From assembly GCA_017885385.1 (NCBI GenBank), contig JAFNGF010000116.1:1-7475 (forward strand): DNA of 7,475 nt, read 5' to 3'. Shown piece after piece: positions 1 through 5,607 of the stretch. A model generated the notes under the pieces. That model ran no database searches. It worked only from the letters and a program-made list of their open reading frames with translations, and was not told the origin of the DNA. Made by a program: the position numbers and the translations under genes. Each line of letters begins with the position of its first letter. Position 1 is the stretch's first letter. Source of the stretch: Planctomycetota bacterium. Lineage in GTDB: Bacteria > Planctomycetota > Phycisphaerae > Sedimentisphaerales > Anaerobacaceae.

Positions 1-343
1 TTGGCGCAGGCAAGGCTGAAGGCGCGGTCGATGCCGGAAACTTGCTCAAACCATCGCTTGCCCGCGGCGAGCTGCACTGTATCGGTGCTACGACAATCGA
101 CGATTATCGAAAGTACGTGGAAAAAGACGCAGCGCTGGAGAGGCGTTTTCAGCCCATTCTGATTGACCCGCCAACCGTCGAGGAGACCATAGCCATTCTT
201 CGCCTCCAGCGCTGCGTCTTTTTCCACGTACTTTCGATAATCGTCGATTGTCGTAGCACCGATACAGTGCAGCTCGCCGCGGGCAAGCGATGGTTTGAGC
301 AAGTTTCCGGCATCGACCGCGCCTTCAGCCTTGCCTGCGCCAA
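1..343. repeat. Perfect inverted duplication within clpB (140-bp arms)
   Basis: Bases 1-140 are the exact reverse complement of bases 204-343: base i pairs with base 344-i without a mismatch, checked along the whole arm. The 63-bp centre (141-203) is unique. Both arms encode the same clpB segment just after the first Walker B motif, on opposite strands. The left arm starts at the window edge, so the duplication may extend further left. A fold-back of this kind is typical of amplification or assembly chimeras at contig ends. A true inverted gene duplication would look the same from this window alone. Confidence 0.97.
3..203 (+). pseudogene. clpB: clpB fragment on the opposite strand (inverted copy)
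   Basis: Read from base 3 on the plus strand, 67 codons encode the part of ClpB nucleotide-binding domain 1 that follows Walker B. It begins GAGKAEGAVDAGNLLKP, continues through GATTIDDYRKYVEKD, and ends with RRFQPILIDPP and VEETIAILR. The first 46 codons duplicate the minus-strand clpB. The last 21 codons (141-203) are the natural continuation of that gene and exist only on this strand. After 203 the frame runs into the antisense of clpB and encodes nonsense until a stop near 356. There is no genuine start here; a TTG at 42 is internal to the domain. This is a displaced piece of clpB, not a separate gene. Confidence 0.9.
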
Positions 344-1190
344 CGACGGTGTGTAACTCGTCGATAAAAAGAATTATCTGCCTTTCGGCGCCAATAACTT
401 CCTTGAGCACAGCTTTGAGGCGGTCCTCAAATTCGCCTCTGAATTTTGTGCCGGCTATAAGTGCGCCCATGTCAAGGGCAATAATCCTCTTATTCTTTAG
501 ACCGGCGGGGACATCGCCTGCGACTATTCGCTGGGCAAGGCCTTCAACAATCGCGGTCTTGCCCACGCCCGGCTCGCCGATCAATACCGGATTGTTTTTC
601 GTTCGGCGGTTAAGAACCTCCATACACCTGCGGATTTCTTCATCTCTGCCGATAACCGGGTCGAGCTTTCCTTTCCTTGCCATCTCCAAAAGATCGATGC
701 CGTAACGCTCCAGTGCCCTGTATTTATCTTCCGGGGTTTGGTCGGTTATCTTTTCGCCTCCACGAATCTCTTTTATTGCCTCTTCAATTCGCTCAGCGGT
801 AATCGAATTAAGACTTAAGACCTCTTTGGCATCGCTTTTTACCGAAGCAAGCGAAAATAGAAGGTGCTCGGCACTCAGGTATTCGTCGCCCATTGCGTCG
901 GCTCTATTTTGGGCATCCAGGACGACCTGATTGAAGGCGGGGTCCGGCATAAGGCCAGCACCGCTTTGGCCTTGCGGCAGCCGCCGAAGCTCGCTTCCTA
1001 TCATGTCTTTCAGCCGGGCAACGTTGGCGCCGATCTTCTTCAGGATCATAATCGCAACACTTTGCTCGTCGCCGCAAAGGGCGCTCAATAGGTGCAGGGG
1101 CGACACAATAGTATGCGATTTGGCCATCGCCAGTTGCTGAGCAGTCGCCAACGCCTCCTGGGCTTTCAGTGTAAATCTATCGAATTTCAT
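3..1190 (-). CDS. clpB: ATP-dependent disaggregase ClpB, N-terminal part, broken by fold-back at 204
   Basis: ClpB is a cytosolic hexameric AAA+ chaperone that threads aggregated proteins through its pore together with DnaK. The ATG at 1190 follows an AAGGA ribosome-binding site 7 nt upstream. Residues 1-145 or so form the Clp N-domain (opening MKFDRFTLKAQEAL, with SPLHLLSAL and SAEHLLFSL in its two repeats). NBD1 follows, with the conserved KLDPVIGRDEEIRR, Walker A GEPGVGKT at 205-212, and Walker B ending in D277-E278 of FIDELHTVVGAG. Genuine ClpB sequence stops at residue 329 (base 204). The frame stays open to the window edge, but those last 67 codons are antisense of the inverted copy and match nothing in ClpB. 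The family is normally about 860 residues, so the middle domain and NBD2 are missing. The next 21 genuine residues lie on the plus strand at 141-203. Identity is very secure; completeness is not. Confidence 0.95.
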   Translation of the reverse strand, partial: MKFDRFTLKAQEALATAQQLAMAKSHTIVSPLHLLSALCGDEQSVAIMILKKIGANVARLKDMIGSELRRLPQGQSGAGLMPDPAFNQVVLDAQNRADAMGDEYLSAEHLLFSLASVKSDAKEVLSLNSITAERIEEAIKEIRGGEKITDQTPEDKYRALERYGIDLLEMARKGKLDPVIGRDEEIRRCMEVLNRRTKNNPVLIGEPGVGKTAIVEGLAQRIVAGDVPAGLKNKRIIALDMGALIAGTKFRGEFEDRLKAVLKEVIGAERQIILFIDELHTVVGAGKAEGAVDAGNLLKPSLARGELHCIGATTIDDYRKYVEKDAALEAKNGYGLLDGWRVNQNGLKTPLQRCVFFHVLSIIVDCRSTDTVQLAAGKRWFEQVSGIDRAFSLACA

Positions 1191-1240
1191 GGCGTAATCC
1201 TTTTACGTATCGACAAATGTCTAACCATTTAATTACTGTG

Positions 1241-1255
1241 TGCAAATAGAGTGCC
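1241..1255 (-). promoter_or_regulatory. Sigma-54-like -24/-12 promoter candidate for clpB
   Basis: On the minus strand the sequence reads GGCAC, five bases, then TTGCA. The GG and GC dinucleotides are exactly 10 nt apart, as in RpoN promoters (consensus TGGCACG-N4-TTGCA). Two consensus positions are missed: the T before GG, and the G after CAC. A start near 1230 would leave a leader of about 40 nt before the clpB ATG. An imperfect inverted repeat (GTTAAGCT ... AGCTAAC, 1259-1276) sits immediately upstream, and a second one (TGCCAA-T-TTGGCA, 1322-1334) lies further back. No CIRCE operator or good sigma-32 or sigma-70 box was seen in this leader. The match could be chance. Confidence 0.3.
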
Positions 1256-1347
1256 CAAGTTAAGCTAAGAGCTAACTGTAATCGAAATAAGTACTTACGG
1301 ACTATGCGTGACTTTAACTTGTGCCAATTTGGCAGGCCCGCAACTCC

Positions 1348-1396
1348 GGAGGACGGAGGACGGATTGCTGTCTTTTGTCCTCTGTCTTCTGTCCCC
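1348..1396. repeat. Heptamer tandem patch (GGAGGAC x2 and TGTCYTY x4)
   Basis: On the plus strand two exact GGAGGAC units (1348-1361) are followed after 7 nt by four 7-base units, TGTCTTT, TGTCCTC, TGTCTTC and TGTCCCC (1369-1396). The two halves are roughly complementary purine-rich and pyrimidine-rich tracts and could fold back. The patch lies just after the kbl stop codon, between kbl and clpB. There is no clean stem followed by a T-run, so a Rho-independent terminator is not supported. The rest of the 211-bp gap holds only the clpB leader. Confidence 0.7.
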
Positions 1397-1401
1397 AGCC
1401 C

Positions 1402-2610
1402 TCAAATACCAAGGGCGTTTTTAACCTTGGCCATCTTCTCGACGGCGAAGTCCAGGTCTTCTTTAGTGTGGGCCGCGGAGATTTGAGTGCGGATTCGAGC
1501 TGCACCGTGCGGCACGACCGGATATGAAAACCCGATCACGTAAACGCCTTCATCCAGCAACATTTCTGCCATTCGATGAGCTATGACCGCGTCGCCCAAC
1601 ATAATCGGCACAATAGGATGCTCTCCTGGAATAATATTGAACCCGGCGTCGGCCATCTTTTCTCGAAAATAGCGGGTGTTTTCGTGAAGTTTATCGCGCA
1701 GCTCGGTTGATGCGGATAGTAAGTCCAGCACCTTCAGCGAAGCGGCGACAATACTCGGAGCCAGCGTGTTGGAAAATAGATACGGTCTTGAACGCTGGCG
1801 GAGTATTTCAATAATTTCCTTCTGTCCACTGGTGTAACCACCGCTGGCGCCTCCCAGGGCCTTGCCCAGCGTGCCGGTGATAATATCCACCCGGCCCATA
1901 ACCTGGCAATGCTCGTGTGTGCCCCGGCCATGTCTGCCCAGGACGCCGACCCCGTGAGAGTCGTCCACCATCACCAGCGCATCGTATTTATCCGCCAGCT
2001 CACAGATTTCCCGCAGCTTCGCAATTGTGCCGTCCATAGAAAAAACGCCGTCAGTGGCAATCAGACGGAACCTGGCCGACTGGGCTTGTTTCAGTTTTTC
2101 TTCCAGGTCCAGCATGTTGCAGTTTTCAAACCGCAGCCGCTGAGCCTTGCACAGGCGGATTCCGTCAATGATACTGGCATGATTGAGGTTATCACTTATC
2201 ACCGCATCTTCCGCAGTTAGCAGCGTCTCAAATAGTCCGGTGTTGGCATCGAAACAGCAACAATACAGAGCCGTATCTTCTGTGCCCAGAAACTCGGATA
2301 TTCTTTTTTCCAGCTGCTTGTGAATATCCTGTGTGCCGCAGATAAAACGCACGGACGACAGGCCGTAGCCCCATTTGTCATAGCTGTCTTTGGCGGCTTT
2401 GATAACTTGCGGGTGATTTGCCAGCCCTAGATAATTGTTCGCGCACAGATTTAGAACCTTTCGACTGCGCTCAGGGCAGGCCGTTCGGCCGCCCAGCACG
2501 TTAATATTGGAATCTTGCTGACCGACAATTATTCGTTCGGATTTGTACAGACCTGCTTCTTTGATTTGTTCGAGCTCACTTACCACGTGAGATTTTATCG
2601 CCCCAAACAT
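1402..2610 (-). CDS. kbl: Glycine C-acetyltransferase (2-amino-3-ketobutyrate CoA ligase)
   Basis: This PLP enzyme uses CoA to cleave 2-amino-3-oxobutyrate to glycine and acetyl-CoA, the second step of threonine degradation by TDH/KBL. It is close to E. coli Kbl along its whole length: SVRFICGTQD, FDANTGLFETLL, NHASIIDGIRLCKA, DDSHGVG with D216 and H219, the PLP-binding lysine K250 in GTLGKALGGASGGY, and ARIRTQISAAHT near the C-terminus. The ATG at 2610 is chosen because GGAG lies 6 nt upstream, inside the last codons of tdh; a TTG at 2622 overlaps that site. The protein is 402 residues, against 398 in E. coli. About 8 extra residues (within 42-51, TACPERSRK) come from an in-frame palindromic repeat just before VLNLCANNYLGL. 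Expression is probably coupled to tdh, whose stop is 2 nt upstream. Confidence 0.97.
   Translation of the reverse strand: MFGAIKSHVVSELEQIKEAGLYKSERIIVGQQDSNINVLGGRTACPERSRKVLNLCANNYLGLANHPQVIKAAKDSYDKWGYGLSSVRFICGTQDIHKQLEKRISEFLGTEDTALYCCCFDANTGLFETLLTAEDAVISDNLNHASIIDGIRLCKAQRLRFENCNMLDLEEKLKQAQSARFRLIATDGVFSMDGTIAKLREICELADKYDALVMVDDSHGVGVLGRHGRGTHEHCQVMGRVDIITGTLGKALGGASGGYTSGQKEIIEILRQRSRPYLFSNTLAPSIVAASLKVLDLLSASTELRDKLHENTRYFREKMADAGFNIIPGEHPIVPIMLGDAVIAHRMAEMLLDEGVYVIGFSYPVVPHGAARIRTQISAAHTKEDLDFAVEKMAKVKNALGI
2457..2476 (-). repeat. In-frame palindromic element inside kbl (PERSR unit)
   Basis: The minus strand reads CCCTGAGCGCAGTCGAAAGG, which differs at two positions from the copy at 5841-5860. 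It is read in the frame giving P46-E-R-S-R-K51. Comparison with E. coli Kbl as remembered places an insertion of about 8 residues (24 nt) exactly here. A small hairpin, GGCCG-TT-CGGCC (2479-2490), abuts it. The reading frame and the flanking conserved sequence are intact, so the element appears tolerated in a surface segment near the N-terminus. Confidence 0.8.
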
Positions 2611-2612
2611 AA

Positions 2613-3635
2613 TTAGCTCCAATCAAGAATCACTTTTCCGGACCGGCCGGACCGCATCACTTCAAAGCCCTTCATATACTCTGTATAGTGGAAATGATGG
2701 GTAATAAGCGGCGAGATATCCATCCCGCATTGAATGAGCATCGTTACCTTGTACCAGGTTTCATACATTTCTCTGCCGTATATTCCCTTAATCGTCAGCC
2801 CGTTGAACACGATATAATCCCAGTTAATCGACATCTGGGGCAAGATACCCAGCAGGGCGATTTTGCCGCCGTGACACATATTGGCCAGCATGCTTCTAAA
2901 TGCGTCGGGATTGCCGGACATTTCAAGCCCGACATCGAATCCTTCTTTCATCTGCAGCTCTTTGACTACGTTTTCTACCTTTTCGCGGCGGACATCGACA
3001 GCCCTGGTCGCCCCCATCTTTTTGGCCAATTTTAACCGATAAGGATTCACGTCGGTAATGACGATGTGACGGGCCCCTGCGTGCTTGGCCACCGCTACTG
3101 CCATAGAGCCGATAGGACCTGCTCCGGTTATCAGAACATCCTCACCAACCAAATCGAAACTCAAAGCCGTGTGCGCCGCGTTGCCAAGAGGGTCGAAACA
3201 GCTCAGCACATCCATCGGAATGTTGGGGTCGCAGTACCAGACATTTGTAACGGGTATGGCAAGATACTCAGCGAAGGCCCCATCCCGGTTGACGCCGATA
3301 CTCTTGGGGTCCTTACAAAGGTGCCTTCGCCCGGCAAGGCAGTTCCGGCATCGCCCGCAGACCACGTGTCCCTCGCCGCTGACCAGGTCGCCGGGCTTGA
3401 AATCGTGCACGTTCCTGCCGATTTTCTCGACAACGCCAACAAATTCGTGCCCAATTGTCATTGGCGGCTTGATTGTACGGGCAGCCCAATCGTCCCAGTT
3501 GAATATGTGGATGTCTGTGCCGCATATCGAGGTTTTTTGAATTCTGATTAGTACATCGTTGATCCCGATCTTAGGGACTGGAATGTCTTCCATCCAAAGA
3601 CCAACTTTCGGCTCCTTTTTGACCAAAGCTTTCAT
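2613..3635 (-). CDS. tdh: L-threonine 3-dehydrogenase (zinc-dependent)
   Basis: Oxidises L-threonine with NAD+ to 2-amino-3-oxobutyrate in the cytosol and hands the unstable product to KBL. It is a medium-chain zinc alcohol-dehydrogenase family member of 340 residues (341 in E. coli), colinear throughout. Catalytic zinc ligands C38 and H63-E64 are present in SICGTDIHIFNWDDW and GHEFVG, as is H90 in SGEGH. The structural zinc cysteines are C93, C96, C99 and C107. The Rossmann motif is GAGPIG at 171-176, followed by VVITDVNPYRLKLA-type sequence (here IVITDVNPYRLKLA). KGIYGREMYETWYK near the C-terminus is diagnostic of TDH. The ATG at 3635 matches the E. coli start (MKAL). The only Shine-Dalgarno-like match, GAGG, is about 11 nt upstream in the edge of a heptamer repeat. 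The gene is probably co-transcribed with kbl. Confidence 0.97.
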   Translation of the reverse strand: MKALVKKEPKVGLWMEDIPVPKIGINDVLIRIQKTSICGTDIHIFNWDDWAARTIKPPMTIGHEFVGVVEKIGRNVHDFKPGDLVSGEGHVVCGRCRNCLAGRRHLCKDPKSIGVNRDGAFAEYLAIPVTNVWYCDPNIPMDVLSCFDPLGNAAHTALSFDLVGEDVLITGAGPIGSMAVAVAKHAGARHIVITDVNPYRLKLAKKMGATRAVDVRREKVENVVKELQMKEGFDVGLEMSGNPDAFRSMLANMCHGGKIALLGILPQMSINWDYIVFNGLTIKGIYGREMYETWYKVTMLIQCGMDISPLITHHFHYTEYMKGFEVMRSGRSGKVILDWS

Positions 3636-3642
3636 CGTATGG

Positions 3643-3684
3643 CAATCCTCAATTGTAAATTCTCAATTGTCAATTTTCGATTGA
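3643..3684. repeat. Degenerate heptamer array, CAATTGT type
   Basis: On the plus strand six 7-base units run CAATCCT, CAATTGT, AAATTCT, CAATTGT, CAATTTT and CGATTGA. The array starts 8 nt upstream of the tdh start codon and supplies its putative ribosome-binding region. It is the same heptamer as the cleaner array at 5510-5544. On the minus strand the tract contains a perfect TTGACA (-35-like), but no -10 at a suitable distance was found. Confidence 0.8.
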
Positions 3685-3699
3685 AACCATGCCCTGAAC

Positions 3700-3749
3700 G
3701 TGGCACGGCCATCCTGGCCGTGGCCCCACGGGCTGGAAGCCCGTGCCAC
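3700..3749. repeat. Cloverleaf-like palindrome between the oxidoreductase gene and tdh
   Basis: Outer arms GTGGCACGG (3700-3708) and CCGTGCCAC (3741-3749) enclose two hairpins: CACGGCCA-TCC-TGGCCGTG (3704-3722) and CACGGGCT-GGA-AGCCCGTG (3727-3745). All listed stems are perfectly complementary. The outer arm overlaps the hairpin stems, so the element can form one long or two short stems. The layout matches the element at 4999-5054. It lies 5 nt downstream of the oxidoreductase stop codon, where it could also act as a 3'-end stabiliser or attenuator. It has no T-tract. Confidence 0.85.
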
Positions 3750-3754
3750 AAGGG

Positions 3755-5116
3755 TCAGCTTAGGGCTTTTACATCCCAGCCTGCGCGGTATTTTCTCCGC
3801 AGGTGCTGGTTGGCTTCAGCAACGTTAGCGATTCTTATATTCGCGGCGTCCCACAGCAGCTTTTTGCCGGGGAAGCGTACGGCAACATTACCTAAGAGTA
3901 CAGCTTCGGCAAGAGGTCCTGAATAATCAAAACCGGCTGAGGTCTTGCCAAGCCCCAGACAAGCATTCACCCATTGTCCGTAGTGATCGACATCTTGGAG
4001 CTTTGGACGCGGGTAGTTCTTGAATTTCTCCTCTGGCAGAAGCTGCGGCTCTGCCCAATGAGGAAGAAGCATCGCTCCCTCTTGGCCGATAATCAACGAA
4101 CCTGAGCCGGGCAAGTTACGCTCCTTCGGGATGGCAGCCAATTCGCGCGGAGGCAGCTTACCCCCATCATACCAGGCGCCCTCAATAGTGCTGCCGGCAG
4201 TTAGCTTGGTGCCGGCAAATTCGTAGTGCACAATCTGCCAGGCGGGCCAGTTCTCATAATTGTTCTGGGCAGCTTCAGCGTAGATACTAATCGGAGCGCC
4301 GAGCTGCAGCGCGGTAAAGACGGGATCAAAAATGTGGCAGCCGAAGTCGCCGAGCACGCCGGAGCCAAAATCCTGCCAGCACCTCCACTTGACTGGATGG
4401 TAAATATCCGCCTTGTAAGGCCGCGGTGGAGCGACGCCTATCCATAAATCCCAATCAACGTGGGCAGGAGCTGGGTCGCTGCCCTCGGGCCGTCCCTGTA
4501 GCGACCAGGGCGAAGAGCTCTGCCAGGAATGCCACTCTTTGATTTTGCCGATCGCGCCTTCCTGAAGCATCTGTACCGCCGCGCGATAGGCCGGATGCGA
4601 ATGAATTTGAACGCCCATCTGGGTCACGACGCCGGCTTTGCGGGCAGCAAGCGTCAACTGTCTGGCTTCGTACACCTCGTGGGTTAAGGGCTTCTGGCAA
4701 TACACGTGCTTGCCCTTATCAATAGCGGACATCGCAATCGGCGCGTGCATGTGATCGGGCGTGGTCACATTGACTGAATCAATGTTCTTTTGTTCTTTGT
4801 CCAGGAGCTCTCGCCAGTCGCGGTACTTGCGGGCGTTGGGCAGCTTTTCAGCCGCCTGATTGAGGTAACTCTCGTCGATATCACAGATGGCTACGACGTC
4901 AACCTTTCCTGTGTTAAGAATTGATTGCAGGTCTGACCCGCCCATCATGCCGCCAACACCGATCGCCGCGTGTTGCAGTCTGCTGCTGGGCGGTCGGGCT
5001 TTAGCCCCCGCCCCTGGGGCGGGGGTACCTCGGCCACGGGGGCCGAGGCTAAAGACAATTGTACCGCCGGCTACGGCTTGTTTAAGGAATTTACGACGTG
5101 TGATCCCTTTACGCAT
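3755..5116 (-). CDS. Tat-exported Gfo/Idh/MocA family oxidoreductase
   Basis: A 453-residue NAD(P)-dependent sugar or inositol dehydrogenase-like protein; the substrate cannot be told from sequence. The twin-arginine signal is TRRKFLK (R7-R8), followed by a hydrophobic stretch AVAGGTIVFSL. The Rossmann domain carries IGVGGMMGG (52-60), D79 of CDIDE, VTTPDHMHAP, and CQKPLTHEV with K142-P143. The C-terminal domain has GVLGDFGCHIFD with D257 and H261, the usual catalytic region. The C-terminus KLLWDAANIRIANV resembles the secreted members common in Planctomycetota, Verrucomicrobiota and Bacteroidota. The ATG at 5116 is preferred because GGGAG lies 6 nt upstream; a GTG at 5137 would put residues before the Tat motif and has no such site. 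Residues 22-40 are encoded by a palindromic element. The gene is read from its own promoter candidate near 5180. Confidence 0.92.
   Translation of the reverse strand: MRKGITRRKFLKQAVAGGTIVFSLGPRGRGTPAPGAGAKARPPSSRLQHAAIGVGGMMGGSDLQSILNTGKVDVVAICDIDESYLNQAAEKLPNARKYRDWRELLDKEQKNIDSVNVTTPDHMHAPIAMSAIDKGKHVYCQKPLTHEVYEARQLTLAARKAGVVTQMGVQIHSHPAYRAAVQMLQEGAIGKIKEWHSWQSSSPWSLQGRPEGSDPAPAHVDWDLWIGVAPPRPYKADIYHPVKWRCWQDFGSGVLGDFGCHIFDPVFTALQLGAPISIYAEAAQNNYENWPAWQIVHYEFAGTKLTAGSTIEGAWYDGGKLPPRELAAIPKERNLPGSGSLIIGQEGAMLLPHWAEPQLLPEEKFKNYPRPKLQDVDHYGQWVNACLGLGKTSAGFDYSGPLAEAVLLGNVAVRFPGKKLLWDAANIRIANVAEANQHLRRKYRAGWDVKALS
4999..5054. repeat. Cloverleaf-like palindrome read in-frame in the Tat signal region
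   Basis: Outer arms CTTTAGCC (4999-5006) and GGCTAAAG (5047-5054) enclose two hairpins. The first is CCCCCGCCCC-T-GGGGCGGGGG (5005-5025), with a single-base centre. The second is CCTCGGCC-ACGGG-GGCCGAGG (5028-5048). All stems are perfect. On the minus strand the element encodes residues 22-40 or so of the oxidoreductase (from SLGPRGRGTP to AKA), between the hydrophobic signal core and the start of the Rossmann fold. The frame is kept. Confidence 0.9.
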
Positions 5117-5169
5117 ATTCTGCTCCCGTAAACTCACCTTGCCTTGTTAGTTCTTGAAGCCTTTTTTAC

Positions 5170-5197
5170 TCTGCTCATTATACAGCAATAGAGCAGA
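5170..5197 (-). promoter_or_regulatory. Promoter candidate for the oxidoreductase, with operator-like inverted repeat
   Basis: The minus strand carries a perfect TATAAT at 5182-5177. A weak TTATAC lies 16 nt upstream as -35. A start near 5170 would give a leader of about 54 nt to the ATG at 5116. Seven-base arms TCTGCTC (5170-5176) and GAGCAGA (5191-5197), 14 nt apart, bracket the -10 box, so a dimeric regulator bound there would overlap RNA polymerase. No regulator gene is seen in the window. Confidence 0.45.
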
Positions 5198-5252
5198 CGT
5201 ATAACTGAAAGCGGAGAAAAAAAGATTTTTGCTGAAAAATCTGTGCAAGGTA

Positions 5253-5280
5253 TTGACTTTGCCGTTTGGAACTCTACATT
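5253..5280 (+). promoter_or_regulatory. Sigma-70-like promoter candidate, plus strand
   Basis: TTGACT (5253-5258) and TACATT (5275-5280) are separated by 16 nt in an A/T-rich stretch just before the hairpin cluster. A transcript starting near 5287 would run about 500 nt through the repeats before the methyltransferase/ATP-grasp start at 5794. Either that gene has a long structured leader or the promoter serves an unrecognised RNA. Both boxes deviate from consensus. Confidence 0.35.
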
Positions 5281-5291
5281 CGTACACTTAT

Positions 5292-5320
5292 CAGGGGCAA
5301 GGTTGAATCCTCAGCCCCTG
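5292..5320. repeat. Stem-loop CAGGGGC/GCCCCTG
   Basis: Arms CAGGGGC (5292-5298) and GCCCCTG (5314-5320) enclose a 15-nt loop. The loop (AAGGTTGAATCCTCA) recalls a tRNA T-arm but lacks the invariant C of TTCGA, and no tRNA body surrounds it. Its right arm overlaps the start of the next hairpin, so the two folds compete. Confidence 0.6.
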
Positions 5321-5350
5321 TGCCTCCCCGAGCAAGTCGGGGAACGGGGT
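5314..5350. repeat. GTGCCTCC...GGAACGGGG hairpin element, copy 1
   Basis: Inner stem TCCCCGA (5325-5331) and TCGGGGA (5337-5343) with loop GCAAG; outer CCCC (5315-5318) and GGGG (5346-5349). The flanks GTGCCTCC (5320-5327) and GGAACGGGG (5341-5349) are identical to those of the copy at 5740-5775, while the inner stem differs. Confidence 0.85.
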
Positions 5351-5359
5351 GGAGCAACG

Positions 5360-5379
5360 ACCCCCGCCTTCGCGGGGGT
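5360..5379. repeat. Perfect hairpin ACCCCCGC-CTTC-GCGGGGGT
   Basis: An eight-base stem with a CTTC loop, fully complementary. It is one of the compact GC-rich palindromes in this intergenic region. There is no downstream T-run, so a Rho-independent terminator is unlikely. Confidence 0.8.
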
Positions 5380-5431
5380 AAAGGCGATTGGCAAGTGGAA
5401 GCTTTGAAAGACGAAGTTGGAGACCTACGTA

Positions 5432-5466
5432 GGCGCTGCCGGCTTAATCTGCCGGACAGCGGCGCC
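5432..5466. repeat. Stem-loop GGCGC/CCGGC...GCCGG/GCGCC
   Basis: An outer stem GGCGC (5432-5436) with GCGCC (5462-5466) and an inner stem CCGGC with GCCGG around loop TTAATCT, separated by an asymmetric internal loop. A perfect 10-bp palindrome CCTACGTAGG (5424-5433) abuts it. A second hairpin, GCCTGC (5488-5493) with GCGGGC (5501-5506) and one G-T pair, follows. This could be a structured RNA segment; the family is not recognised. Confidence 0.55.
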
Positions 5467-5509
5467 ACGATAGCAAACATATCTTTAGCCTGCCGCAAGA
5501 GCGGGCCTT

Positions 5510-5544
5510 CAATTGTCAATTGTCAATTGTCAATTGTCAATTCT
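5510..5544. repeat. CAATTGT heptamer tandem array
   Basis: Four exact CAATTGT units (5510-5537) are followed by one CAATTCT (5538-5544). Read on the minus strand, the tract repeats TTGACAA, so it presents a consensus -35 hexamer every 7 bp, but no -10 box follows at the right distance. It is the same heptamer, in the same orientation, as the degenerate array at 3643-3684. Confidence 0.95.
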
Positions 5545-5607
5545 CCATCGCACATTCCTACGTGGCTGGGCTACCGCAGTAAGCAAGAGTTTAAGACCCC
5601 TACCGCC

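Noticed and set aside
42..356. Plus-strand open frame of 104 codons starting with TTG
   Set aside because: It is an internal clpB fragment followed by antisense clpB beyond the fold-back junction; not an independent gene.
1348..1396. Rho-independent terminator after kbl
   Set aside because: The purine and pyrimidine tracts can pair only imperfectly, and no T-run follows on the minus strand.
2611..2622. TTG at 2622 as the kbl start
   Set aside because: It overlaps the GGAG ribosome-binding site of the ATG at 2610, and TTG is a rarer start; the ATG fits the family's N-terminus.
5117..5137. GTG at 5137 as the oxidoreductase start
   Set aside because: It has no ribosome-binding site and adds residues before the Tat motif; the ATG at 5116 has GGGAG at good spacing.
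5292..5320. tRNA T-arm-like loop GGTTGAATCC
   Set aside because: It lacks the C of TTCGA, and no acceptor, D or anticodon arms can be placed around it.
5400..5506. tmRNA (a short frame ending CTGCCGGCTTAA, and a GCAAAC reminiscent of a tag start)
   Set aside because: An in-frame TAG stands directly before the supposed tag, and neither the conserved 5' end nor a T-arm/acceptor end typical of tmRNA is present.
5510..5544. CRISPR-like array
   Set aside because: The repeats are 7 bp, directly tandem and without spacers.
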